Source of the DNA: Cladorhizidae sp. MBARI D1340-BT2
Lineage: Eukaryota > Porifera > Demospongiae > Poecilosclerida > Cladorhizidae
Direction: 5' to 3'
NCBI GenBank assembly: GCA_028752905.1
Contig: JAQNBH010000012.1
Location: 24,327,816 to 24,391,815, forward strand
Length of the DNA stretch: 64,000 nt
Shown piece after piece: positions 11,401 to 26,400 of the stretch. Every line of letters begins with the position of its first letter. The stretch's first letter is position 1. The notes beneath the pieces were generated by a model. It searched no databases. It saw nothing but the letters and a program-made list of their open reading frames with translations, and was not told where the DNA came from. Both the position numbers and the translations under genes were made by a program.

Positions 11401-14400
11401 TCTCCTCTTGTTTTGGCCAGACTGGTGTTGACCTTGAAGCTCCACTGTCGCTGGGGAGAGTAGGTGTGCCTGACCTAATGTACCTTCAAGCAACGTGCAC
11501 TCGAGCTGACAGTTTTAGATCGCATTACCAGTGATGAAGAAGGTATTGACAGTGACGTTACAGCAGCTATTGTTAGCTGTGCAGTTTGTAAGAACTGCCA
11601 ACGCTGTTTTAGCTTTCCTGTTTGCGGAAAGTCAGTAGAAAAAAGTTCGATTGATTGAGAATTCGACAGTGACCCTTGCTGGTCCTATTGCTGAGGTGGT
11701 CCTATTGCTGAGGTGGCCCCAGCCCAAGTCCATGAGACATTAGCTAGCTTGTTATTTTCACCAGCCAAACACACCAAAAGGAGGAGGAGCAATTTCGAAT
11801 GAGATCCACCTCATTGCGGTATTGTGGTCCATTTCCATGGCAACCAACATTGTTGGTCGATACAAAAGCTATCACACATGGCATGGTTGCTAGAGACCTA
11901 TTGCTGAGATAGCAAAGCATATTTCACAATGTGCTGTAGGCACCAGTGAGAGGGTTAATTAAGCACTTGCTGTATGCTTGACTACTTACTACAGGACTAT
12001 CCACTTGAAATTCCCAAGTGAGAAAGCCATTTATAATTCATTATCTCAACTGAGGGCTTGTTGAGAGTTTACCTACATAATAGTACCTACTCTATTTGCT
12101 AGCCTTGTTGGTCGTGACTTATGGTTGTCTCCTCCTGCTCAAAAGTCAGTGCTTCTTCCACTATTCGACAAATTTTCATGTACGACACACATCAGACTCT
12201 GCTCAGCAGCAAGTCAATTCCTACCATACTTGTAGTGGCACAGCACATTGACTCAGTGATCCTTACATACGTATATGAAATTGGTGACATCTCTGCGTGG
12301 GCAGGCTGCAGCTCAGTGTCAAGTGCATGTTTTCTTGCTGACTTCCTATTGTGCCTGGCGATGCCTCATCTCTGGATGTCCGAAGTTAAAAGTTCTTGTC
12401 CACCATGTATCATTGAGTAGGGCTGGGGATTGGATTAGATGGCAAGAACTTTAAACCTTGGACATCTTGGGAGTCCCGACATAGTGCACGCCACACCTGG
12501 ACCTCCCCGGCTGACTGATGCTACATGTATGTACATGTATGTGCACCTTTCATAGCAACCAGCGTTTACTATGTATAAGCCATAACTAAATGCCGTATAG
12601 GCTGGTAGTCCAGCCAGCAGCTATGTATGTATTTGAAGTACCTGGTATTCACTGTTGGTCTCGATGCTGCATATTTATTAAGCCCATGCGCCCGCTCTCG
12701 CCAAAGCGGAAGCTGGGATAGGACACACTCCTCGTGCATAGCGCATGGAGCACAAGCTCTATAGTGCTAGCCAAACTTAGCCTAACGGTGAGAAGATTCC
12801 AGGGGCAGTGGTTGCCAAATTCCTTTATACCTACATGTACATGTACATTCACATGTACATCTACATTCACATCTACATTCACATGCACATGTGAAGACCA
12901 TGGACTACATACACTGTCCAGAGTGTGCCCTGCAGAACTCCTAGAGGTTGGGAGGCATTTCTCGATTCTAGCACTCACGGCAACAGATCACGCCCACAAT
13001 CTTGGGCATGGTCACTGTTAGCTGCTGCTCAGTAGTACATGTACAGTAGGTGCCTATTTTCTTGTTGACTGATGCTACATAAATGGCCAGCTTAGCAACC
13101 AGCTTTTACGGAAACTGAAGAACTGAATCCAGTAACTACCGTATTTATGTAGGAACTGCCCTCCAGTTGTGACCTCCCTTCCAATTGTAACCACATAGCT
13201 CAGTCTGCCTCCCTTCCAATTGTGCCCTTCCAATTGTAACCACAGAAGGAAATAGCAAATAAAAGAAGCCCAAATAATTGCTGAGAACTGAAGACAGCAA
13301 GGCAAAAGTTCAGGAAAAAATTCTGGGCACCAGCAAGACTCGAACCTTTGATTTCTGTTTTGCGAGCAGGGTACTCAACCATTGAGCCACGAGCACCCAA
13401 ACGATTGTAGGTCCTCCAAACTGGTACTTGAACTCCTTCACAACTGCAGTCAATAGTAACCACCCTTCCAATAGTAATGGCAGGCAGATTGGACAGTTCT
13501 AAGTAAATAGTAACCATGTGCGGTTCCTATTAGAGAATATACGGTACATGCACACTTTAATTTTAAGTGGTGGTGCTGTGAATCGCTGACGTAGTCTCAA
13601 GACAGAGAAAGAAAATATCCCATTTTTTCCTGTGCAGCTGGGATTTCAATAATGCAGAGATGCAGTGCTATACATAGTGCCATCCCTGCTATGTTGTATG
13701 TACCTAGTGCAGAGTTTAACCAGGTTAATCTGGGGGGGGGGGGGGGGGGGGGAGGGGGAACTATGGTGTATGTCTCCCCACAAGCATGGACTCGCACACA
13801 CCCTTAAAAAAATCATTCTTAAAAAAAAAAAAAAAATTCTACAAAGTTGCGTACATGTGACAATTGACACATTTTCCCTGTCTATCCCCCCCCCCCCCCC
13901 CCCCCCCTCTTCCAAATCCAACAAACTAACAATAGTAATACCCCCAAATGAAACCCTGACATGATAGGGTAACTCTGCTGCAGAAGACCGGGTATTTTCA
14001 CATATGTACATGTAGACCCCTTGCACTCCCCTCAAAGTATATGCATATGTATGTATGGGGTGAGGTTATGCCTGTCTGACGTGCCCCTCCCCCTCTTGCA
14101 GGGAGTACTACCGCTGCCAGACGTGCAGTGTGGACATGGCCAAGCACATCAGGCACATCATCCATGGCATCAGAGCCATCCACATCGAGATTGAGAACAC
14201 CGGAGCTCCGACAGGCAAGGATGAGAGCATCTATACCAGGCTGGAGTGCTCGCAATGCCACCACGTGAGTGGACAACCACTGCTGCCACACCTTACCTAG
14301 GACATTCTGGGGTACTTGGGACCATCCCAGGATGTCCTTAGTGAGGGTCACTGACTGTATACAGCATGGATACTGGAATACTTGTATCCTAGGGTACTTG

Positions 14401-17400
14401 GGACTATCCCAGGATGTCCCTAGTGAGGGTGATTGACTATGCAGCATGGATACTGGAATACTTGCCAGGATGTCCCTAGTGAGGGTGACTGACTATGCAG
14501 CATGGATACTGGAACACTTGTATCCTATAGTAGGGCACTTGGAACTATGTACATAATATCCCGGGATGTCTCTAGTGAGGATAACTGATTATACGGCATG
14601 GTTACTGGAATACTTGTATCCTAGGGTACTTGGGACTATTCTGAGATGTTCCCTAGTGAGTGTGACTGACTATATACATGGATACTGGAATCAGTCCCAG
14701 AACTAGGAGTGAATCATGTCATCTCTCTCTCTCTCCCTCCCTCTATATTTTCTCCCAGGCAACCCCATACACGACCATGACTGCCAACTCTCTCCTCTTC
14801 TCCTTTGCCAAGTTCTTGGAGCTGAAGTTCTACTCGGACTCCTACGTGACACGTTCACATGGTGGCAGTGGGGGGAGTCCCTGCTCCCACTTCCTCCACC
14901 CAGATTATTCCCAGTGCTTCCTCTTCAGAAATAAACTAGCCACATTTAGGTGTGTGTGTGTGTGTGTGTGTGTTTAATGGGATATTCTCTTGGTAGTGTT
15001 GTAGAGGTTTTCACAGTTAGAATCCTTGTCACCAACCTTCTCTTGTTCCTCTCTCCCCCAACCCTTTCTTCCCCTCACCAACCCTCTCTCCCCTTGCTCC
15101 TTACCAACCCTCTCTTCTTCCTCTCCTCACCAACCCTCTCTTCTACCCCTCCTCACTTCCCCTCCTCCTCACCGACCTTCTCTTCTCCTCACGCCTACCA
15201 ACCCTCTCTTCTTTCCTCCACTTCACTGACCTTCTCTTCCACTCCCCCACACCAACCCTGTTTTTTCCTCCTCCTCACTAACCATCTCGTCTTCTCTCCC
15301 ACCTCACCCACCTTCCCTTCTTCCCCTCCTGGTCATCAACCCACTTTTCTTCCCTTCCTTGCCTCCCCCTCTCCCTTACTAACCCTCTCTTCCCGTCTGC
15401 CTTACCAACCTCCCTTCTTCCCTTCTCTCTCCCTCACCCATCTCTGGTTTCAGACCTTCCACAATTGACATTCTTGAGCTGCTGCTGCCTCCCTGTGTCC
15501 TGTGCATTACCACTCCTAGCAACAAGTACCACCACGACTACGCCTCGGACATCAAGCATGTTGGAAGAATGTATGTCTGTGCATGTCTGCAGATGCTGTG
15601 TGCATGTCTGCATAGATAGATTGATGCCATGCTGTGTGCATGTCTGCATAGATAGATTGATGCCATGCTGTGTACATGTCTGCATAGATAGATTGATGCC
15701 ATGCTGTGTGCACATGTATGTATAGTAAGAGTGTGTGTCAGGACATGCTCTTAGTAGTCTCTCTATTGGGAAGACAAAATGGCCTAGCCGTAAAACAACA
15801 AGTCAGAAAAGCTCATGACATGGTGTGTGCTTACATACAATCAGAAAGAAAAAAATCATTTTGGCAGCTTCTTAACTGCCTAAACTGGTGTTATGCTCAT
15901 TCTTTTGCCTCGGAAACATTTCCAACATGCCTTGAATCCTTCTTTAAGGTATTAAACCTGAAGATCCCTTCCCCCCGCCCTCTCAAAGGGAAAAAAGAAA
16001 AAAAAACATGGCATGAAATTTAACTTTAAAATGTTTCTTGTTGTTGTTCATATATGTATATGTAGTGTTGAGGGAGTCTTCTACCGTATTCGGCAGAAGG
16101 TGGACAAGTACAGGTTGGAGCCGGTGGCAGGATTAATCCATGACCACATCTCAAACTCTAAGGTGAGCTGCAATAAATATCTGAATAATGAGATTCCAGT
16201 TCTACAGTACATGCCGGCACTCTGCGTAGCGTACGACTCCATGGCATATAGATACTGACAATCTTCTCCCTCCCAACCCCCCTCGTCTTTTCTCTCTTCC
16301 CTCCCTCCCCTTGCTCTCTCCCCTTCCTCCCCATTTATTTTCCCTCACCCCTGCCTCCATTGCAGTGTGAGAGAGATGCCATGCGTATCAAAGTCAAGCA
16401 CTTAAAGGAGATGATGGTGTCTGGAAGGTTTCTGGAATCCAAGTTCGGCCACGATGATGTGCGGGGAGACCCAGAGGAAGAGAACGTGATCAATGTCCAG
16501 GATTGTCTGGAGGACCTCAAGAGAACCATGACTGAAGTGGTGGAGTGCTGGAACATCTTGTGAGAGACAGGACTGGTGGAGGCTCACTTTCCAACATCCA
16601 CCTCTCGTTTCTTGCTCCATCCCCTCTCTCTCTCCTCCCTTAATCCCCCTGCCCCTCGTTTGTCCACCCCCCTCACTTCTAACCTCTGAGCGAGTGAAAT
16701 CTCTGGTGTGGAGTCATGTTGTGAGGAGAGGAGAGGAGATGGGCAGAGAGGAGGGAGGGTGGAGAAATGAGAATAGACTGGGCAGCACGGTGTGTGTGGT
16801 GTGTGTGTGTGTGGTGTATGTGTGTGTGTACCGGTATGTGTGTGGTGTATAGATCATGTATAGATCATAGAAGGCTGTCCACTACTTCCACAACATTTCG
16901 TGGGAGATATCCTAGGGAGGGTTGTGACAGTATTCCACATGCACAGACTATTCAGGAACAAGTGAAAATAAGAAGAAGAAAAATGACAATGTCCTGCACA
17001 AACATGCTGTACATATACATGCATCAATGTCTCCTCCCATTTCCCCCATTTTTGTCTTGTTGTCGGCCAGGCTGGAGGATCTGGACGCACGTGTGAGGGA
17101 GTATCGGAGAAGATTAAGGGAGGGAGGAGGGGGAGGAGGAGAGGTGGTGATGATGACTGAGAACTTTAGCCGCTCCCCACGAGGGAGTCCAGTGGGCATA
17201 TTCCATCCAGCGTCTGACAGGGCATTGGCGGGTGCAATCAGGTGGGTGTGGCTTGTGGGTTGCCTTAGGCCATAGAAGATGATGGATTCTGTTGCAGTGA
17301 TGTTTTGGGGGTGGGGGTAAGGTAAGGGTATATACATGTATGTACTGTACCGTTGTGTTCTCTCTCTGTGGTCACTACTGACTCCTCATGCAGCCACTGG

Positions 17401-20400
17401 ATATGTACACACATTGATATTTTTGGGGTGCCTATGGATTACTTTAACTGGCATGATCCTGGCAATACATTAGCATGACGATGTGATCGACATTGAAATG
17501 TATTTGACCTTCAGCTAGCTTTGGGCCAGCATTATGCATGTATGTAGCTTGAGGGCCAGGGCCATACGTGTAGCTTGTGTTAGGGCCAGGGCAATACCGG
17601 TAGCTTGTGTTAGGGCCAGGGCAATACGTGTAGCTCGTGTTAGGGCCAGGGCAATACATGTAGCTCGTGTTAGTACCAGTGCAATACGTGTAGCTCGTGT
17701 TAGGGCCAGGGCAATACCTGTAGCTCGAGGGCCAGGGCAATACCTATAGCTCGTGTTAGGGCTGGCAATACCTGTAGCTCGAAACAATTCAGCAAGAGAG
17801 CTTCCAAAAACAATTCTTCAGCAAGAGAGCTTCCAGAAACAATTCTTCAGCAGGAGAGCTTCCAGAAACAATTCTTCAGCAGGAGAGCTTCCAGAAACAA
17901 TTCTTCAGCAGAACAGCTTCCAGAAACAATTCACAATTCTTCAGCAGGAAAGCTTCCAGAAACAATTCTTCAGCAGGAGAGTTTCCAGAAACAATTCTTC
18001 AGCAGGAGAGCTTCCACTTCTTCACCAAGAGAGCTTCCAAAAACAATTCTTCAGCAGCAGAGCTCCCAGAAACAATTCTTCAGTAGGAGAGCTTCCAGAA
18101 ACAATTCTTCAGCAGAACAGCTTCCAGAAACAATTCTTCAGCAGGAAAGCTACCAGAAACAATTCGTCAGCAGGAGAGCTTCCAGAAACAATTCTTCAGC
18201 AAGAGAGTTTCCAGAAACAATTCTTCAGCAGGAAAGCTTCCAGAAATAATTCTTCAGCAAGAGAGTTTCCAGAAACAATTCTTCAGCAAGAGAGTTTCCA
18301 GAAACAATTCTTCAGCAGGAAAGCTTCCAGAAACAATTCTTCAGCAGGAGAGCTTCCAGAAACAATTCTTCAGCAGGAGAGCTTCCAGAAACAGCCATTT
18401 AAGATCAAGAACAATGTTCATGGTGGCAGTTGCAATCATCAGATGTTTAAAAAATTAAAAAAATTCAAAGTCTCCATTTTTGTCACTTCACCTATTAAAT
18501 CAGAGGAATGTTTTATGACTATTTTATAATGAGACAAATATCTACTGGGCATGTGCAGGTAAATCCCGTGTCTAGTGCGTTTGGTTCATTTTTTCATGTA
18601 AATTTTTGGGGGAATGATATCAAACTTTGCAATCTGTGGACAGACATTGTACTCTTGTATATACTGTACAATTACCAGCTATAAGCCATGCATTTCTAAT
18701 TCATTATTGATACTACTATATACAAGCCATGCATTTCTAATTCATTAGTGCATATTAATACATGCTGCAAGCCATGCATTTCTAATTCATTAGTTCACAC
18801 TAATACATGCTGCAAGCCATGCATTTCTAATTCATTAGTGCATACTAATACATGCTGCAAGCCATGCATTTCTAATTCATTAGTGCACACTAATACATGC
18901 TGCAAGCCATGCATTTCTAATTCATTAGTGCACACTAATACATGCTGCAAGCCATGCATTTCTAATTCATTAGTGCATACTAATACATGCTGCAAGGTAT
19001 GCATTTCTAATTCATTAGTGCACACTAATACATGCTGCAAGCCATGCATTTCTAATTCATTAGTGCATACTAATACATGCTGCAAGCCATGCATTTCTAA
19101 TTCATTAGTGCACACTAATACATGCTGCAAGCCATGCATTTCTAATTCATTAGTGCACACTAATACATGTTGCAAGCCATGCATTTCTAATTCATTAGTA
19201 CACACTAATACATGCTGCAAGCCATGCATTTCTAATTCATTAGTGCACACTAATACATGCTGCAAGCCATGCATTTCTAATTCATTAGTGCACACTAATA
19301 CATGTTGCAAGCCATGCATTTCTAATTCATTAGTGCACACTAATACATGCTGCAAGCCATGCATTTCTAATTCATTAGTGCACACTAATACATGTTGCAA
19401 GCCATGCATTTCTAATTCATTAGTGCACACTAATACATGCTGCAAGCCATGCATTTCTAATTCATTAGTGCATACTAATACATGCTGCAAGCCATGCATT
19501 TCTAATTCATTAGTGCATACTAATTCATGTTGCAAGCCATGCATTTCTAATTCATTAGTGCATACTAATACATGCTGTAAGCCATGCATTTCTAATTCAT
19601 TAGTGCACACTAATACATGCTGCAAGCCATGCATTTTTAATTCATTAGTGCACACTAATACATGCTGCAAGCCATGCATTTCTAATTCATTAGTGCACAC
19701 TAATACATGCTGCAAGCCATGCACTTCTAATTCATTAGTGCAAGCTGCAAGCCATGCATTTCTAATTCATTAGTGCACACTAATACATGCTGCAAGCCAT
19801 GCATTTCTAATTCATTAGTGCATACTAATACATGCTGCAAGCCATGCATTTCTAATTCATTAGTGCATACTAATTCATTAGTGCATACTAATTCATTAGT
19901 GCATACTAATACATGCTGCAAGCTATGCATTTCTAATTCATTAGTGCATACTAATACATGCTGTAAGCCATGCATTTCTAATTCATTAGTGCACACTAAT
20001 ACATGCTGCAAGCCATGCACTTCTAATTCATTAGTGCATACTAATACATGCTGCAAGCCATGCATTTCTAATTCATTAGTGTATTATAACACATGCTGCA
20101 AGCTGCAAGCCATGTATCTAATTCGTTAGTGCTTACTTTTGTTGTCGCATTTTCTACTCCCCCTCTTTAGTTCCACATCACTGAACCACACCTCTCACAC
20201 CCCTCCTGCGGACAACCACCTATCAAACACACCCACTAACCTGAGCTCACATTTCGAGGCACCTCGCATCATTTCAAACCGAACCCGTCGACTCTCGGAT
20301 AAAAAACATGCTAATAATGCAGATCTTCATCTTCACCTGGAAGTCACGCAGATTCTCATGTCTCGGAAGTTAACGCACGAACGAAATTTTTCCGACGGCG

Positions 20401-23400
20401 GGTGTGCGAGTAAAGATGTGACCATGGCAACAAGAGAGAAAGTGCATAGGAGGAATTTGTCGGACTCTCTTGCAATGGTGAGTGCCAACATGACATAGCT
20501 CTATAGGGACACACACTGGACCAACACCACACTGGGTTGAGGCAGGTTGAAGTAGGTTGACAATAGCTCTATGGGGACACACACTGGACCAACACCACAC
20601 TGGGTTGAGGCAGGTTGAAGTAGGTTGACAATAGCTCTATGGGGACACACACTGGACCAACACCACACTGGGTTGAGGCAGGTTGAAAGTTGACAATAGC
20701 TCTATGGGGACACACACTGGACCAACACCATACTGGGTTGAGGCCGGTTGAAGTAGGTTGACGATAGCTCTATGGGGACACACCGTGGACCAACACACCA
20801 CACTGGGTTAAGGCAGGTTGAAGTAGGTTGACAATAGCTGTATGAGGACACACACTGGACCAACACCACACTGGGTTGAGGCAGGTTGAAGTACGTTGAC
20901 AATAGCTGTATGGGGACACCCACTGGACCAACATCACACTGGGTCGAGGCAGGTTGAAGTAGGTTGACAATAGCTCTATGGGGACACACACTGGACCAAC
21001 ACCACACTAGTTTGAGGCAGGTTGAAGTAGGTTGACAATAGCTGTATGAGGACACACACTGGACAACACCACACTGGGTTGAGGCAGGTTGACAATAGCT
21101 CTATGGCGACAGACACATGTCTATGTGTACATCAGCTAGATAGGAACCGATAAATGTTCAAGGCACAAGATTATCCTTCAATGATGACATTCAGCCATTT
21201 TTTGTCACATCAGGGTGAACCTCTGTTGGAACCCAGTTCTTCTTCGCTCATGCCTTCAACAGAGACCCTCATTACCCCGAATATGAGTCCTGCCCATGGT
21301 GACAACACTGTGAGGCTGTTGGAAGCTGATGACGACATACAAAGAGGAGAAGAGGGAGGAGGAGAGGGTGAAGACGAGGAGGAAGAAGATGGCGGTGTGA
21401 ATCAGACTGTAAAAAAGATGTACATGTAAGTGTGAAAGTCACCAGTTAGAGAAATGTGCGCGTGCTACAATACTTTAGGGTCCCCCCTTCTTCCCCCCAG
21501 CTTTGATCTCAGAAACCTATTATCACTTTAAGAAATAAATATTTTATTGTTTATTTATTTATTTATGATTTTTTTCTTAATCTTAGCTCTAGTTCTAGCC
21601 CTTGGTCATTTACAATAGACAAATTAGCCCTAGCCCTGACTCTAGGTAACCTCCCCATAGATCTACATACACTTTTTTTTGGAGGTTCGAGTCACAGCAT
21701 CAGCTGGCAGTATTTTACGCAGCAGTGAGCAGTAGGCAAATGTTTGTTATAGCACTGTTATGGCCAAGTGAAGCTTCAAATATTTATACAGAACTCCTAT
21801 GCTAGACATCGTTTTTTGTTCGGGATTTTCCTAAAACATATATAGACAAAACAAGTTTGCCCCGTCCCTAACTGAGGGCCCAATTCAGTATTGTTCTGTC
21901 CATCGTTGATGTCACGACGATGATAACAGGTTGGGATTGTGACACGAGGAAGCAACCAATCAAATGATAATGCCATTAGTTTAACATCCTGTAAGCAAGT
22001 CCATATACCAGTACATATGTATACTATATGTGTGAATAATGCTCAAGAGGAAGAGTGAGGTGTCAGTGATGGCGACGAAGGTCCTAGCCATAGTCGGGAA
22101 GACAACTGGTCAAGGCTTACGTCTAACATCACAATCGATGTACACCATCACAAATGTAGAAGAGTTCTTCAAGGAAGAGAAGAGGAAGAGAAAATCACTC
22201 GTAGGACAGAGCCTAAGAGAGATTGGCGAAGGGCGACAGGATAATCTACGAAGACAATAACAAAGATAACAAGGTCGATTACCCCTGAAACTTTTCTGAC
22301 ACCAAATCATTGCAATAAATCGAGAAGGGTCCAAAGATTAGCTACAACTTTTCTCCAATTATCAATATAGCTCCATATTTGCATGTGGTTCATGTGTGTG
22401 TGGAGTAGGTGCAGAGTGCCTGGCTAATTACACATGCACAACTACATATTTCCTCTACTTTTACCTACTACACTCGACATAATATTGATCCACTCACTGC
22501 ACCTCTTCCTGCCCCTTTATTCACATCCAGAAGATAGGACTAAGCCTCTGAACGTGCAGTAAGAGTTCAAGATCTCCTGTGTTTGTGCAGTGTGCTTTTA
22601 TTGGGGTATTGGCATGCATTTATTGCCAGCTTGCCTATACCATGCACGTAACTCCTTGTGGTGGATGGCGTGCGTACACTGTGCTTATGGCAGTGCAGCT
22701 AACCTTTTCAAAGCACCTTCTATACGGCTCAAGGAAAGGAAAAGAACTGCCAGCACATGAGCAGCATGATGGTCATAATTTAAATATATATAAGTGGGAA
22801 TTTAAAATGTTGTAGCGATTTTCCTAAGTGAACGCGAACAGACCTTAGTACAGACCTTAGTACAGCAACTAACCACACAAACAATGAAAATAGTTCTACC
22901 ATACTGTACCACAGGACGTGTTCTCAATGAATAATGCTAGCATATTAACTCAATTGCCATACATTTAGTGAAGTGTCATCTAGACTTCAAGGGAGGTGAC
23001 TAACTAGCAATGTTCAAGCATTGGGCATCGAGCGACAATAGTTGTAGGTTCATAAACATACGCGGGCCATTTAATGCTCTGTGTAATGAACAACGTATGC
23101 ACACACTTGAGTACATGAGAATAGTTGTAGGTTCATACACACTCAGAGGCCATTTAATGCTCTGTATTTTTAACATACATACAATATACATATATACACA
23201 TACATATCAAACATACATACACATACATATACTTACATACATATACATACATATATACACATACATATCATACATATATACACATACATATCATAAATAT
23301 ATACATACATACTTATACATACATACATATACACATACATATACATACATATATACACATACATATCATAAATATATACATACATACTTATACATACATA

Positions 23401-26400
23401 CATATACACATACATATACACATACATATCATACATATACATGTACATACATGCATACATATACATACACATACATACATACATACACATACATATCATA
23501 CATATATATGCATACATGTCATACATACATACACTGTATTGCGTAAATTCCTAAGTGCCCCTCACTCTATTTATGTTATTATGACCATGTGCAGCAGCTA
23601 TGGCGACCAGCCCTCGTCCTCATCGACTGTACTGAGAGAGGAGATATCCGGAGGTCAAGTAGAGGAGGATGCCCACGCAGATACCTCGGGAGGCTTTCTG
23701 GCCAAATTCAGACCTAGTTCGTTTTTTGTTGTTGTTGCGAATTCATAATTATCACGATCATGCACATTAGAAATGAGCATAAGGTTACATCGCATAATTA
23801 GAATGATGCTTAATGGAGCCTTTCACAGTAGTAATGAGATAACCAATTCACCACAGGGTTAATGTGCTGGTTATGTAATCATAGCTACAATTTTTTTTCC
23901 AGTGATGATCCTTATGCTATGATTCGAGTACAGATATAATGGCTTTAGTTTGGTTTACGAATTAACTCCATCGACATGTAAGCAAATGAAAGGTTACGCA
24001 TTGCTACAGTGTACCTCGCACTCTGTCTACAACAAAGCCTACAGCAAGGATATAGCTCTTCCTTTCTCAGGGATTCAGGGATTGAGGGGTTCAGAGTGGT
24101 TCCCGGCAGGCGTTGGTGCATGTGCAGCCTTCCTCTGTAGGAGAGCCGTAACGACGGGTTGCCATCATCAAATTGAGCTTGCCTTCCCCTTCTAACAGGA
24201 AGGGCAGTTTTCTGACTTTTTTACTGGGATGTTCAGATAAATATAACTACTCAGTGTGTATCCTTAAATTATTTTTAATTTGTGTGTGTGTGTGACGATG
24301 TCGGAGTTCATACATGTACTTACATGTGCTGTTGGTGGTCAATTGATTAACACATGCATTTTTTTAAATCCTGGAAGTATCCAGTCACTATGTGATACGT
24401 GTAGTCTCTTATTTCCCCCCTTGCCCTCCTAACTGCTACTTCTTTCTTTTCCTCCCACTTCGCCCCCCTCCCCTTCTCCTCTTTGCCCTGCTTCCTTGCA
24501 GAGGAACAAGAAGGCCGGGATCCACCAAGTACTACCTCTTGGACCCTTGCCTCATCACCACCGGAGGCTCCTCCAGCCCAAAGTTGGCCCCCAGCAGCAG
24601 TGGTGGTGGCAGCAGTTCCAGCAGGGTCTTCCTGGGAGTAAATGGAGCCCATGATTTTGCCATGGGAGGCGGTAGAGGTGCCCTTAACAAGAGGTACAGC
24701 AGAGGGTCGAGGAAAATGGGAGCAAATACATTATCCTCTGCCGCTGAGACATTTGCTGATGGAGGTATGTATTGTACATGTACTTCACTACTGTTTGTGT
24801 GTATTGTACTGCACTACTGTTTGTGTGTATTGTACTGCAATACTGTTTGTGTGTATTGTACTTCACTACTGTTTGTGTGTATTGTACTGCACTACTGTTT
24901 GTATGTATTGTACTGCACTACTGTTTGTGTGTATTGTACTTCACTACTGTTTGTATGTATTGTACTTCACTACTGTTTGTGTGTATTGTACTGCACTACT
25001 GTTTGTGTGTATTGTACTTCACTACTGTTTGTGTGTATTGTACTTCACTACTGTTTGTGTGTATTGTACTTCACTACTGTTTGTGTGTATTGTACTTCAC
25101 TACTGTTTGTATGTATTGTACTGCACTACTGTTTGTGTGTATTGTACTTCACTACTGTTTGTATGTATTGTACTGCACTACTGTTTGTGTGTATTGTACT
25201 GCACTACTGTTTGTATGTATTGTACTTCACTACTGTTTGTGTGTATTGTACTTCACTACTGTTTGTGTGTATTGTACTTCACTACTGTTTGTGTGTATTG
25301 TACTGCACTACTGTTTGTGTGTATTGTACTTCACTACTGTTTGTGTGTATTGTACTTCACTACTGTTTGTGTGTATTGTACTTCACTACTGTTTGTGTGT
25401 ATTGTACTTCACTACTGTTTGTGTGTATTGTACTTCACTACTGTTTGTGTGTATTGTACTGCACTACTGTTTGTGTGTATTGTACTGTACTACTGTTTGT
25501 GTGTATTGTACTTCACTACTGTTTGTATGTATTGTACTGCACTACTGTTTGTGTGTATTGTACTGCACTACTGTTTGTGTGTATTGTACTTCACTACTGT
25601 TTGTGTGTATTGTACTTCACTACTGTTTGTGTGTATTGTACTTCACTACTGTTTGTGTGTATTGTACTGCACTACTGTTTGTGTGTATTGTACTGTACTA
25701 CTGTTTGCGTGTATTGTACTGCACTACTGTTTGTGTGTATTGTACTGCACTACTGTTTGTGTGTATTGTACTTCACTACTGTTTGTGTGTATTGTACTGC
25801 ACTACTGTTTGTGTGTATTGTACTTCACTACTGTTTGTGTGTATTGTACTTCACTACTGTTTGTGTGTATTGTACTTCACTACTGTTTGTGTGTATTGTA
25901 CTGCACTACTGTTTGTGTGTATTGTACTTCACTACTGTTTGTGTGTATTGTACTGCACTACTGTTTGTGTGTATTGTATTTCACTACTGTTTGTGTGTAT
26001 TGTACTTCACTACTGTTTGTGTGTATTGTACTGCACTACTGTTTGTGTGTATTGTATTTCACTACTGTTTGTGTGTATTGTACTTCACTACTGTTTGTGT
26101 GTATTGTACTTCACTACTGTTTGTGTGTATTGTACTGCACTACTGTTTGTGTGTATTGTACTGCACTACTGTTTGTGTGTATTGTACTTCACTACTGTTT
26201 GTGTGTATTGTACTGCACTACTGTTTGTGTGTATTGTACTTCACTACTGTTTGTGTGTATTGTACTGCACTACTGTTTGTGTGTATTGTACTTCACTACT
26301 GTTTGTGTGTATTGTACTTCACTACTGTTTGTGTGTATTGTACTTCACTACTGTTTGTGTGTATTGTACTTCACTACTGTTTGTGTGTATTGTACTTCAC

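Noticed and set aside
12121..12420. 99-codon + frame in the intron after the TGA exon
   Set aside because: No motif, no clear splice sites or conservation visible; chance length is plausible.
15026..15468. Pro/Ser/Leu-rich + frames
   Set aside because: Pyrimidine-rich repeats forming the tract before an acceptor, not coding.
17753..18529. 258-codon frame (ETILQQESFQ repeats)
   Set aside because: 30-bp minisatellite in an intron.
18748..20129. Frames on both strands of the 45-bp array (HTNTCCKPCISNSLV and its opposite)
   Set aside because: Both strands open at once is a repeat artefact, not coding.
22039..22260. 73-codon + frame, Lys/Arg-rich
   Set aside because: No homology recognised, lies in an intron and its phase does not fit the flanking exons.
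23010..23546. Tyr/Thr/His-rich frame
   Set aside because: TACA/CATA microsatellite.
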